Shown: piece after piece, positions 51,845 to 59,106 of the stretch
Position numbering within the stretch: the first letter of the stretch is position 1
Layout: every line of letters starts with the position of its first letter
Origin: JAGNNV01 sp031412915
Lineage (GTDB): Bacteria > Acidobacteriota > Vicinamibacteria > Fen-336 > JAGNNV01
DNA: 64,000 bases
Reading direction: 5' to 3'
NCBI GenBank assembly: GCA_031412915.1
Contig: JANODX010000158.1
Location: 41,469-105,468 of the forward strand
Notes under the pieces: model-generated
The model's input: the letters and a program-made list of their open reading frames with translations, nothing else
Databases searched by the model: none
Told to the model about the DNA's origin: nothing
Made by a program: the position numbers and the translations under genes

Positions 51845-52747
51845 CTAAATCATTCCCGTCCGCGGCACGAACGAGTCGAAGCCCGCGGCTGCGCGACGCG
51901 CCTCCTGGAGGGCCGTCTCGTCCTTTCGGAACCGCAGAACGAAAGCGGGGATGCGCTCGGTGACCGAAGCGCAGGCCGCGATTGCGATTGCGGTCTGATC
52001 GCGATCCCAAATCGACGGAAAAGTCCGCGTGAAGAGGCGGGCCGCGGCTTCCGCGGGATGGATGGGGATCGCTTCCGAGACCCTGGCCTGTTCGAGAAAG
52101 AAGAGCGCCCGTAGTTTCCCTTCCGAGTTGGAGGCAAAGCGACCCAAGCCATGCCAGGGCGTGCCCCACGCCCGGATCGGGCCGAACCCGCGCGGATCCA
52201 GGAGGACGCGATCGTCGGAGAGGATGGTGCGATCCGGATGGAAGTGGTTCCAAAGCTTGGCCGTGGTCGATTTGCCGGCGCCGGAGTGACCGGCAAAAAG
52301 CAGGACACCCCTTCGGTCCTTCACCCCGCAACTGTGAACCTCGAGGAGGCCGTCCTTGGCCCACCGCCTCTGGAACAGCAACTCGTCGAGAGGAAACACC
52401 ATGGCCGAGCGCGAGCCCCTCCCTTTTGGAACGGGGAAGAAGAGTTCCCCTTGGGTGATGCCCCGATCGAGCAGGACGGACTTGTAGATGGTGCGACCCA
52501 CTCGGAAGGTCAGGAGAAGTTTGTCGTCGGGCTGGGAATAGGCGCGCCAAACCCCCTCGGACTCGAACAAGAGATCGCCCGGCGGGGGGCCCTTCTCCCG
52601 TCGCACCGTGATGTCGATGTCCTCACCCCGAGAGGTCAGAAACGGATCGAAGCCCCGGGGCCAGGAGATCCACGATGGTCGCAGTGCGCGAACCGCGAGC
52701 GACGTCTCGCCGACGCGGAGTCGATTGACGAACCGCGGTCGGCTCAA
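51845..52747 (-). CDS. HPr-kinase-like P-loop protein, candidate RiPP kinase
   Basis: The protein has a Walker A loop GHSGAGKSTTAKLW near the middle and RTILSDDRVLL after it, matching the HPr kinase/phosphorylase-related families found in peptide clusters. In paeninodin-type lasso clusters such a kinase phosphorylates the C-terminal serine of the precursor. The true HPr histidine-containing substrate is not evident nearby. I placed the start at TTG 52747, in a TTGA overlap with the radical SAM stop; ATG 52846 is possible but would overlap that gene by about 100 bases. The N-terminal third (about 1-130) lacks a recognised domain. Confidence 0.78.
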   Translation of the reverse strand: MSRPRFVNRLRVGETSLAVRALRPSWISWPRGFDPFLTSRGEDIDITVRREKGPPPGDLLFESEGVWRAYSQPDDKLLLTFRVGRTIYKSVLLDRGITQGELFFPVPKGRGSRSAMVFPLDELLFQRRWAKDGLLEVHSCGVKDRRGVLLFAGHSGAGKSTTAKLWNHFHPDRTILSDDRVLLDPRGFGPIRAWGTPWHGLGRFASNSEGKLRALFFLEQARVSEAIPIHPAEAAARLFTRTFPSIWDRDQTAIAIAACASVTERIPAFVLRFRKDETALQEARRAAAGFDSFVPRTGMI

Positions 52748-54039
52748 ACCGCGGGTGGGGACGGGGACGCGAACGCCTTGCGCGGTTTTCGCACCTGCAA
52801 CTGAATGAGCGGTTCCGGGGCGGTCACGGGGACGCTGGAACTGCACGAGCCGCAGCCGGCCGGGTGGGAGAGATCCACCGTGGCCTCCGGCTGGGAAGCG
52901 AGCGTGCCATGACCGAGGCAGCAGGTCGCATCGCGACGGTGGCCGGTCTTTTCTCCGACGGAGGCATGGGCGCGCAGGTGGGTGATCTCACAGAAATGCG
53001 GGATCAGGCCTTCGATGTCGCCGGTCTCCATCTCCGCCGCCCCCGGACAGTTTCCGCACATCGACATCAGATTGCACCGGCTGCACGCCTCGTTGTTCTG
53101 CCACTTGCGGGCGCGCAGTTTCGGGAAGAAGTCGTTCCACCCTTCTGTGAACTCGCCTTCCTTCAGGCTGAAGGAGTGTCGACGCGACAACTGGCACATC
53201 TGCAGGTTGCCGTAAGGATCGACGGTGAATGAGTTCTCTCCGGCTCCGCAGTTGTAGACGAACTCGAAAGCTTCGTCCGCCTGGGGTTTGACCGACCTCT
53301 CGAAGAACTCTCTGAATTCCCTGATGCGGGCGGGGTTCTCAAGGTCGAGGGCGAGAACTTGTTCGGCGGACAGCTGAAGGTCGCCGTTCCGGTTGGCCCC
53401 GCAATCGACGCGAGGGTTGAGGAAGCCATCGAACTTGAAAGTCGTACCCAGCTCGGCGGCAAAGCGCTCCATGTCGGGGATCTCGTGGCGATTGACGGTC
53501 AGGGCCATGGTCTTGAGCTTGACCGGGACACCCCGCTCCATGAGGCGGGCGATCCCGGCCCGACATTTCTCGAAAGAGCCGGGGATGCGCGTGACCGCTT
53601 CATAGGTGGCTTTGGTATGGCCGTAGACACTGATCTCGACCATCGCCGGCGGATGGTCGGCCAGAAAGTCCGCCACTTTCTCCGTGACCAGGGTGCCATT
53701 CGAGAAGATCGTCACCAGCAGTCCCCGCTTGATCGCGTGAAGGTAGACCTCCGGAAAATCGGGGCGGACCAGAACTTCTCCGCCGGTCAAAAGGAGAAAC
53801 AGACACCCCTGATCGGCGATCTCGTCAACCAGGCCAAGAAGACGCCTGGTATCGAGCTCGCGCGCCTGCTCCTCGGCGTCGCCTGGAGCCTCGTTCACGT
53901 AGCAGTGCACGCAACGGAGATTGCACCGGAACGTGGTCTCCACCGTGCCGGTCATGGGAATCCGCGCCCCGGGCGCGCCGAACGAGAGCGCGCTGAAGTT
54001 CCGTTCGCTGATTCGACTCGGGGGAAGCACGGAGCTCAT
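52744..54039 (-). CDS. Radical SAM/SPASM peptide-modifying enzyme
   Basis: The 431-residue protein (ATG 54039; TTG 54060 also possible) has the 4Fe-4S motif CNLRCVHC (CX3CX2C, Cys39/43/46). The C-terminal SPASM region has CGAGENSFTVDPYGNLQMC and CSRCNLMSMCGNC (CX2CX5CX2C), plus a later Cys in HFCEI, so two auxiliary clusters are plausible. This fits enzymes such as PqqE, AlbA and others that make C-C or thioether links in peptides. It starts soon after the candidate precursor gene and its stop overlaps the kinase-like gene. A thioether link to precursor Cys residues is possible but unproven. Confidence 0.86.
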   Translation of the reverse strand: MSSVLPPSRISERNFSALSFGAPGARIPMTGTVETTFRCNLRCVHCYVNEAPGDAEEQARELDTRRLLGLVDEIADQGCLFLLLTGGEVLVRPDFPEVYLHAIKRGLLVTIFSNGTLVTEKVADFLADHPPAMVEISVYGHTKATYEAVTRIPGSFEKCRAGIARLMERGVPVKLKTMALTVNRHEIPDMERFAAELGTTFKFDGFLNPRVDCGANRNGDLQLSAEQVLALDLENPARIREFREFFERSVKPQADEAFEFVYNCGAGENSFTVDPYGNLQMCQLSRRHSFSLKEGEFTEGWNDFFPKLRARKWQNNEACSRCNLMSMCGNCPGAAEMETGDIEGLIPHFCEITHLRAHASVGEKTGHRRDATCCLGHGTLASQPEATVDLSHPAGCGSCSSSVPVTAPEPLIQLQVRKPRKAFASPSPPAV

Positions 54040-54072
54040 CTGGGGTTTCGATAGATTCAAGAACGCGAGACG

Positions 54073-54246
54073 CTAGCTCCCGACGACCTTGCAGGTCCCG
54101 AACTTTGCGCAGCCCGAAGTGGGGCCAACCACCGCGACGGATGTCTTGCAGCCTGCCACCGCCAGCTCATCGCCGGCCACGCGAATTCGAAAGACCTGGG
54201 GAGGCTCATAGGGACGCCGCGAGGGGGAGGGGGCTGGTTGTGGCAT
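54073..54246 (-). CDS. Candidate RiPP precursor peptide (57 residues)
   Basis: The frame from ATG 54246 (with TTGGAG 6 bases upstream) encodes 57 residues. Residues 1-32 are a Pro-rich then basic and acidic leader (MPQPAPSPSRRPYEPPQVFR, then VAGDELAVAG). Residues 33-57 form a Gly/Ser/Val/Lys/Cys-rich tail with Cys33, Cys46 and Cys52 and a C-terminal Ser57 (CKVVGS). The 'Y.PP' and 'aVAgCK' elements resemble small precursor peptides I recall from kinase/PqqD clusters. It lies between the peptidase and radical SAM genes, 12 bases before the latter's earliest start. A GG or AG before Cys33 may be the cleavage region. Confidence 0.68.
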   Translation of the reverse strand: MPQPAPSPSRRPYEPPQVFRIRVAGDELAVAGCKTSVAVVGPTSGCAKFGTCKVVGS

Positions 54247-54331
54247 GGGGACTCCAAGGATGAAGGATAGAAGTGATTCTACGGACGGAACATATGCGAT
54301 GACGGTACTGCAAGCGTGCCGTCGGCGACAA

Positions 54332-54351
54332 GACCCGTGGCGCGACGGGTC
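54332..54351 (-). terminator. Hairpin at the end of the peptidase gene, before the precursor
   Basis: A perfect 7-bp stem GACCCGT / ACGGGTC with a 6-base loop overlaps the stop codon of the peptidase-like gene. Beyond it lies an AT-richer stretch of about 85 bases before the precursor ATG, including CATATGTTCC and TAGAATCACTTCTA (the latter a small palindrome). The only sizeable gap in the cassette thus holds a hairpin and a possible internal promoter for the precursor. No T-run follows the stem, so it may process or attenuate rather than terminate. Confidence 0.4.
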
Positions 54352-54790
54352 ACGGCCGCTCAAAAGGCCTCTCGGCGCCTCCAGAAGGCAGGCGTCGAAT
54401 TCTCTCCAGAATGTACCGCCCGAGGCTCACGCCGACTCTCCGCAGACTTCCGCCCCTCGATTCTGCGGACGCCCACACCCCCACAACATCCCGGACGTCG
54501 ACGGCCGGATCCAGGAAGACGCTGCGGTCCCCCTTGGTTCTAAGGGTTTGGCCGAGGTGAAGGACGATTCGGTGCAAGCGAAGGCCCGCCGGCGTTTGGA
54601 CCAGGACGACGTCGCCCGTCCGCACCGGCCGCGCCGGCGCTTCGACCTGGATCATGGCGCCCTCGCGGAGAACGGGCTCCATGCATTTCCCCGACACCGT
54701 CAACTCACCTCCGCGCGGATCGAGAACCAGACACTCACGAAGCATGGCCATCGCCAATTTCGGCGCGACTGTCCTTTCGGCAAGACTCAT
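54350..54790 (-). CDS. S24/S26-like peptidase with Cys in place of catalytic Ser
   Basis: The 146-residue protein (ATG 54790, in an ATGA overlap with the nucleotidyltransferase) has SGKCMEPVLREG at residues 33-44. In signal peptidases and LexA-like peptidases this site is (G)xSMxP, with the nucleophilic Ser before Met; here Cys36 replaces it. GDVVLVQTPAGLRLHRIV follows, with His73 as a possible base (as in the archaeal/ER type), and RTKGDR with Lys86. No N-terminal membrane anchor is present, so it is likely cytosolic. It may be the leader peptidase of the precursor. Its activity with Cys is unproven. Confidence 0.72.
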   Translation of the reverse strand: MSLAERTVAPKLAMAMLRECLVLDPRGGELTVSGKCMEPVLREGAMIQVEAPARPVRTGDVVLVQTPAGLRLHRIVLHLGQTLRTKGDRSVFLDPAVDVRDVVGVWASAESRGGSLRRVGVSLGRYILERIRRLPSGGAERPFERP

Positions 54791-55710
54791 GAGGGCAGGG
54801 ACCCCGGCCGAGTGCGCTCTACAAGTCCGACGCGGGCCAGGTTCGAGATCCGCCCGAGAACGGAGGCCCGCGGAAGTGTCCGCCCCGGAATCTTCTTCGG
54901 AAAGAGGGCTCGCACGATGTAGCCCCAGGCGGATGGAGCGAGGCGATAGCGGACGATAGCGAGGGCCGCCAGATTCGCGGGTGGCGGAAAATCCGCCTGC
55001 GCCTCGATCCAGCGCGCCAGAGCGGTTGGGCACAGCCCGCGGAGCGATTCGATCTGCCCCGGCAGACTTCCCTCTTTCGCAGATCGCCGGGAGAGAGCCA
55101 TGGCCATGGCGCCAAGAGCCGACGTCGCGCCGAAATCCCGCGCGCGGATCGCGATCCGCTCCGCGTTGGTCCCGAACCGATCGAGGGCGCGGACGAAATC
55201 ACCGTAGTGATACTCATTGGCGGCGAAACCATGCTGAAAGGCGGTATGCATGGCCAGGTGCACGATGAGATCCTCGTCGGCCAGCCGGCACAGCGCGGAT
55301 CGCAGCAGAGGCTTGCGACGCGCCCACAGGCTCTCGGTATCGACGCTGAAGAGCCCTGGACATGAAGTCAGGGAGATATGCAGTTCAAGGACCACGCCGC
55401 TCGCAGGTTCCTTGAACACCAGGGCGTGATCCGAAGCCGCGGTTTCGGCCAGGCCCATGGCCCGCGCCACCCTACCGACCTCTTCGAATCGGTAAGTGTC
55501 GACCACAAGCAAGTCGACATCGGCCATGGGGCGGTGTTCCATCCCGCCATAGAGTTCCTCGGCCACGGAGATCCCCTTGAGAGCCAGCAGCCTCAAACCC
55601 TGGGCCTGCGCAGCGAGGTTGAACCGAACGGCGAGGTCCATCTGCTGAGTGCCTCGCAGAGCCAGCCAATAGGGCTGATGGGCCGGTTTCGACTCCAAGC
55701 CGGTCGCCAC
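54787..55710 (-). CDS. Nucleotidyltransferase-fold protein of RiPP clusters (NTP_transf_5-like)
   Basis: The 307-residue protein has LLALKGISVAEELYGGMEHR then PMADVDLLVVDTYRFEEVGR, the D-x-D nucleotidyltransferase pocket of the family that occurs next to lasso-peptide and other RiPP genes (as in paeninodin-type clusters). HLAMHTAFQHGF and other helical parts follow. A role in nucleotidylating or otherwise activating the peptide or kinase product is possible; it is not proven in the family. GTG 55710 shares one base with the ftsX stop (TAGTG), and its stop overlaps the peptidase gene, so all three are translationally coupled. Confidence 0.82.
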   Translation of the reverse strand: MATGLESKPAHQPYWLALRGTQQMDLAVRFNLAAQAQGLRLLALKGISVAEELYGGMEHRPMADVDLLVVDTYRFEEVGRVARAMGLAETAASDHALVFKEPASGVVLELHISLTSCPGLFSVDTESLWARRKPLLRSALCRLADEDLIVHLAMHTAFQHGFAANEYHYGDFVRALDRFGTNAERIAIRARDFGATSALGAMAMALSRRSAKEGSLPGQIESLRGLCPTALARWIEAQADFPPPANLAALAIVRYRLAPSAWGYIVRALFPKKIPGRTLPRASVLGRISNLARVGLVERTRPGSLPS

Positions 55711-56594
55711 TAGTCCCTCAGTTTTCCCAGGCTCACAAAACTGCCGAGCAGGCCCACGAACGCGCCGATCGCGACCAGAGCGAAGACATCCAGCGCCCCC
55801 AGGGTCGGGGCGAGGCCGGTCCCCATCTGGGCGCCTCGCAGGGCCTGGACGATCTTCCTGAGGACGAGGGCGAGCAGACCGCTCGCGAGCAGACCGCCAA
55901 AGGCGCCGGAGAGCGAGCCCTCCACCAGAAAGGGACCTCGGATGAAACCCTTGGACGCCCCCACCAGGCGCATGATCTCGATCTCGTCCTCCCTTGAATA
56001 GACCGAGAGGCGGATGACGTTGGCGATGGTGAAAGCCGAAGCCGCCGCAAGCACGAGACCGAGGACCAAGGCGAGCCCTTTGATCAAACCGACGAAGGCG
56101 GACAGCCGGCTCACCAGAATGGCGTCGTAGTGCACGTCGTCGACGCCCGCGGTTCTTCGCCAGCTCAAGATGAGACTCGACACCACCTGGGCGGTGGCGA
56201 GTTCCGGTTTCAAGGAGACCTCGATGGAGGGTGGAAAGGGCGTCTCCCCGATCTCTTCCGGAACGGCCGCCAGATCCGGGAAAAGTCCCTTGAATCGGGC
56301 GAGGGCCTCCTCCGAAGTCCGTTCCTCCACGCCTTTCACGACGGATTGACCTTTGATCCTGGCCAGAAGCGCGGCCCGATCCGCATCCGCGAGTCCGGGC
56401 GACACGTAGACCACGACCTGCACCTTGCTGGCGAGCGAATCCACCAGGGATGCTCCGGCCCGCGCGATGGAGAAGAAGAGACCGAAGACGCCGAGGGAAG
56501 CGCCAATCGTGGCCACCGACACCACGGTCAGGGCCCGGCGGCGCACCAGGCCGGAAAAGGCCTCCTCGAACGCGTACCTCGTCGCCTTGGACAT
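55710..56594 (-). CDS. ftsX: Cell division protein FtsX
   Basis: The 294-residue protein has the FtsX topology: a helix near residue 25-45 (LTVVSVATIGASLGVFGLFF), an external domain (about 50-170, with VQVVVYVSPGLADADRAALL), and three helices with SREDEIEIMRLVGASKGFIR between the first two. With FtsE it controls cell-wall hydrolases during division. It is unusual in that ftsE is not adjacent; udk on the other strand lies between. Its stop overlaps the first gene of the peptide cassette. Confidence 0.92.
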   Translation of the reverse strand: MSKATRYAFEEAFSGLVRRRALTVVSVATIGASLGVFGLFFSIARAGASLVDSLASKVQVVVYVSPGLADADRAALLARIKGQSVVKGVEERTSEEALARFKGLFPDLAAVPEEIGETPFPPSIEVSLKPELATAQVVSSLILSWRRTAGVDDVHYDAILVSRLSAFVGLIKGLALVLGLVLAAASAFTIANVIRLSVYSREDEIEIMRLVGASKGFIRGPFLVEGSLSGAFGGLLASGLLALVLRKIVQALRGAQMGTGLAPTLGALDVFALVAIGAFVGLLGSFVSLGKLRD

Positions 56595-56623
56595 GGGAGG
56601 GTCATAATAGCGGGCGGAACGTC

Positions 56624-57274
56624 ATGCCAATACTCATAGGAATAGCGGGGGGAACCGGATCGGGCAAGACGTCTTTCGCCCGCAAGCTGGTCGCGGCCAT
56701 CGGTGAGGAGAACTGTCTCCTGATCCCGCAGGACTCGTACTACCGCGACAATTCTTCGCTCACTCCGGAGGAGCGCGCAGGCTGGAACTACGATCACCCC
56801 CACGCGTTCGACACCAGCCTTCTGGAACAGGACCTGCGGGAACTCAAGATGTCGCGGCCCGTGCCTCATCTGACGTACGACTACGCCACCCACGCCCGCA
56901 TCGTCCTGCCCGACGCTCTGCGGCCCCGAGTGGTGATCGTCCTCGAGGGCATTCTGGTCCTGGCCGAGGAATCGTTGCGTCACATCATGGACATCAAACT
57001 CTTCATCGACACGGACGCCGATGTCCGGATCCTCCGCCGCCTGCGCCGGGATCTCAAGGAACGGGGGCGTTCCTACGATTCGGTGGAGAAGCAGTACCTC
57101 GAAAGCGTGCGCCTGATGCACCTCGAATTCGTGGAGCCCTCGAAACGCTACGCCGACCTCATCATCCCGGAGGGAGCCCAGAACAACGTGGCGTTGGACG
57201 CGGTGATCGCCCGGGTTCAAGCGATGCTCGCGGCCCAGAATCTCATTCCCGCTCTCCAGCCGGTCAAGGCCTGA
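56624..57274 (+). CDS. udk: Uridine kinase
   Basis: The 216-residue enzyme phosphorylates uridine and cytidine. It shows Walker A GGTGSGKTS (residues 9-17), the substrate region LIPQDSYYRD, the YDHPHAFDT motif, and the segment VIVLEGILVLAEESLRHIMD. It is divergent from ftsX with only 29 bases between the start codons, so their promoters must overlap the other's leader. The gene separates ftsX from ftsE. Confidence 0.93.
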   Translation: MPILIGIAGGTGSGKTSFARKLVAAIGEENCLLIPQDSYYRDNSSLTPEERAGWNYDHPHAFDTSLLEQDLRELKMSRPVPHLTYDYATHARIVLPDALRPRVVIVLEGILVLAEESLRHIMDIKLFIDTDADVRILRRLRRDLKERGRSYDSVEKQYLESVRLMHLEFVEPSKRYADLIIPEGAQNNVALDAVIARVQAMLAAQNLIPALQPVKA

Positions 57275-57338
57275 GCCAAGCGGCGGCATTCGTGCCCGCT
57301 TGCGAAGCGATGGAAGAGTCGGCGAGCGCAGCCCCTGC

Positions 57339-57995
57339 CTAAACTACAACTTCGCCCTTGACCAGGGTGATCACCCTCTTTTTCATCCGCTCGATCATCT
57401 CGCGATCGTGAGTCGCGACCAGCACGGTGGTCCCCTTGGTCGCGCACATCTCCTCGAAGAGCGCCATGACTTCGGCCGCCCGATCGGGATCGAGATTCCC
57501 CGTAGGCTCATCGGCCAGGACCAGGTCCGGTTCGTTGATGAGGGCGCGCGCGATCGCGACTCTTTGCTGCTCACCCCCGGAGAGCTGCAACGGAAAAGCG
57601 TCGAGTTTGTCTTCAAGACCCACCGACTTCAGGGCGAGGAAAGCGCGACGCCTCCGGTCCTCCTCGGGCACGCCCAGAACGCGAAGGACGAAACCCACGT
57701 TTTCGAGAATGGTCTTGAGCTTCAAGAGCTTGAAGTCCTGGAAGACTACGCCGAGGGTCCGGCGGAATTCCGGGATCTTGTGCTTCGGCAGAACCGAGAC
57801 GTTCCGTCCCCCGACGAGAATCTGACCCTCGGTGGGAAGCTCTTCGCGCAGGATCAGGCGCAGAAGCGTGGTCTTCCCGGCCCCGGACGGGCCGGTCAGA
57901 AAACAGAACTCGCCTTTAGGGACGTGAAGGGACACGTCGCGCAGGGCGACACCGTGCGCGTCGTACCGTTTCGTCACTCTGAAGGCTTGTATCAT
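57339..57995 (-). CDS. ftsE: Cell division ATP-binding protein FtsE
   Basis: The 218-residue ATPase has Walker A GPSGAGKTTLLRL, signature LSGGEQQRVAIARAL and Walker B LVLADEPTGNLDP, with the Q-loop region GVVFQDFKLL typical of FtsE. It starts IQAFRVTKRYDAHGVALRDV. It pairs with FtsX to drive amidase activation at the septum. It is separated from ftsX by the opposite-strand udk gene. ATG 57995 was chosen because it matches the family N-terminus. Confidence 0.92.
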   Translation of the reverse strand: MIQAFRVTKRYDAHGVALRDVSLHVPKGEFCFLTGPSGAGKTTLLRLILREELPTEGQILVGGRNVSVLPKHKIPEFRRTLGVVFQDFKLLKLKTILENVGFVLRVLGVPEEDRRRRAFLALKSVGLEDKLDAFPLQLSGGEQQRVAIARALINEPDLVLADEPTGNLDPDRAAEVMALFEEMCATKGTTVLVATHDREMIERMKKRVITLVKGEVVV

Positions 57996-58071
57996 CGCGC
58001 GTCGGTTGTGGGCCCCTCGATCGAGAGGATCCCGAGACCCGAAGGTTATAGGACGTGATCCCGAGGACTGA

Positions 58072-59106
58072 ATGCGCGCGGCCCTGATCAGAACCCAAGG
58101 CGGTCCGGAGGTTCTGGAACTCGCGAACCTCGATGCTCCAGGCCCTGGCCCCGGCGAGGCCCTGGTCCGGGTCCGAGCCTGCGCCCTCAACCATCTCGAC
58201 CTGTGGACGAGAAGCGGGCGCGCTGGTTACATCCCTCCTCTTCCCCATGTGCTCGGCAACGATATCGCGGGCGAAATCCAATCTCTGCCCGAAGCCTCCG
58301 ATACGACGGGTCTTTCAATCGGACAACGTGTGATGTTGCAGCCGGGGACGTCGTGCGGGCGTTGCCTGGCGTGCCTTTCCGGCGACGACTTCGCGTGTCG
58401 GCATTATCAGATTCTCGGCCATGGCCGGGCGGGCGGCTACGCTGAATTCGTGGCCGTGCCCCTCACCAGTCTCATACCCATCCCCGACTCGATCTCCTTC
58501 GAGAGCGCTTCGGCTTTCCCCCTGGTGTTCCTCACCGCGTGGCGCATGCTGGTGGCGCGCGCCCAGGTGAAGAGCGGCGAAGACGTGCTGGTGTGGGCCG
58601 CGGGCAGTGGGGTGGGCATGGCCGCGATTCAAATCGCCAAGCTGATGGGCGCGCGGGTCATCGCCACGGCGGGCGGAGCGAGGAAGCTCGACCTCGCGCG
58701 GAGCCTCGGCGCCGACGCGGTGGTCGATCACTACACTCAGGATGTGGTGGCCGAAGTCAAGAAGTTCACTTCCCGGAAGGGTGCTGAAGTGGTGGTCGAG
58801 CACACCGGCGAAAAGACCTGGGAACGCTCCATTCAGTCTCTTGCTTATCGCGGACGCCTCGTCACCTGCGGGGCCACCTCGGGCCCCAAAGGCGCCACCG
58901 ATCTTCGCTTCGTGTACGCCAAGCACCTTTCCCTGCTGGGCTCGTACATGGGCAGCCGCGCCGACCTGCTCGCGGCGACACCGCACTTCTTCGCCGGTCG
59001 GCTGAAGACGCACATCCACGCGGTGCTTCCCCTCCAGCGCGCGGCGGAGGCGCATCGATTGATGGAGGCGTCCGAGCACTTCGGGAAGATCGTGCTGTCC
59101 GTGTGA
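58072..59106 (+). CDS. Zinc-binding alcohol dehydrogenase / quinone oxidoreductase-like protein
   Basis: The 344-residue MDR-family protein has the structural zinc lobe GTSCGRCLACLSGDDFACRH (four Cys), the NAD(P) fold AGSGVGMAAIQIAKLMGARV and CALNHLDLW near residue 38, where the usual catalytic Cys is replaced by Ala-Leu-Asn. That residue change suggests a quinone oxidoreductase-like rather than a classical alcohol dehydrogenase. The substrate is unknown. The stop overlaps the YheT-like hydrolase as GTGA. Confidence 0.85.
   Translation: MRAALIRTQGGPEVLELANLDAPGPGPGEALVRVRACALNHLDLWTRSGRAGYIPPLPHVLGNDIAGEIQSLPEASDTTGLSIGQRVMLQPGTSCGRCLACLSGDDFACRHYQILGHGRAGGYAEFVAVPLTSLIPIPDSISFESASAFPLVFLTAWRMLVARAQVKSGEDVLVWAAGSGVGMAAIQIAKLMGARVIATAGGARKLDLARSLGADAVVDHYTQDVVAEVKKFTSRKGAEVVVEHTGEKTWERSIQSLAYRGRLVTCGATSGPKGATDLRFVYAKHLSLLGSYMGSRADLLAATPHFFAGRLKTHIHAVLPLQRAAEAHRLMEASEHFGKIVLSV

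Noticed and set aside
52744..52846. Longer HPr-kinase-like protein starting at ATG 52846
   Set aside because: It would overlap the radical SAM gene by about 100 bases and add a non-conserved Arg/Pro/Thr-rich start; a TTG overlapping the stop fits the style of the operon better, although this is not certain.
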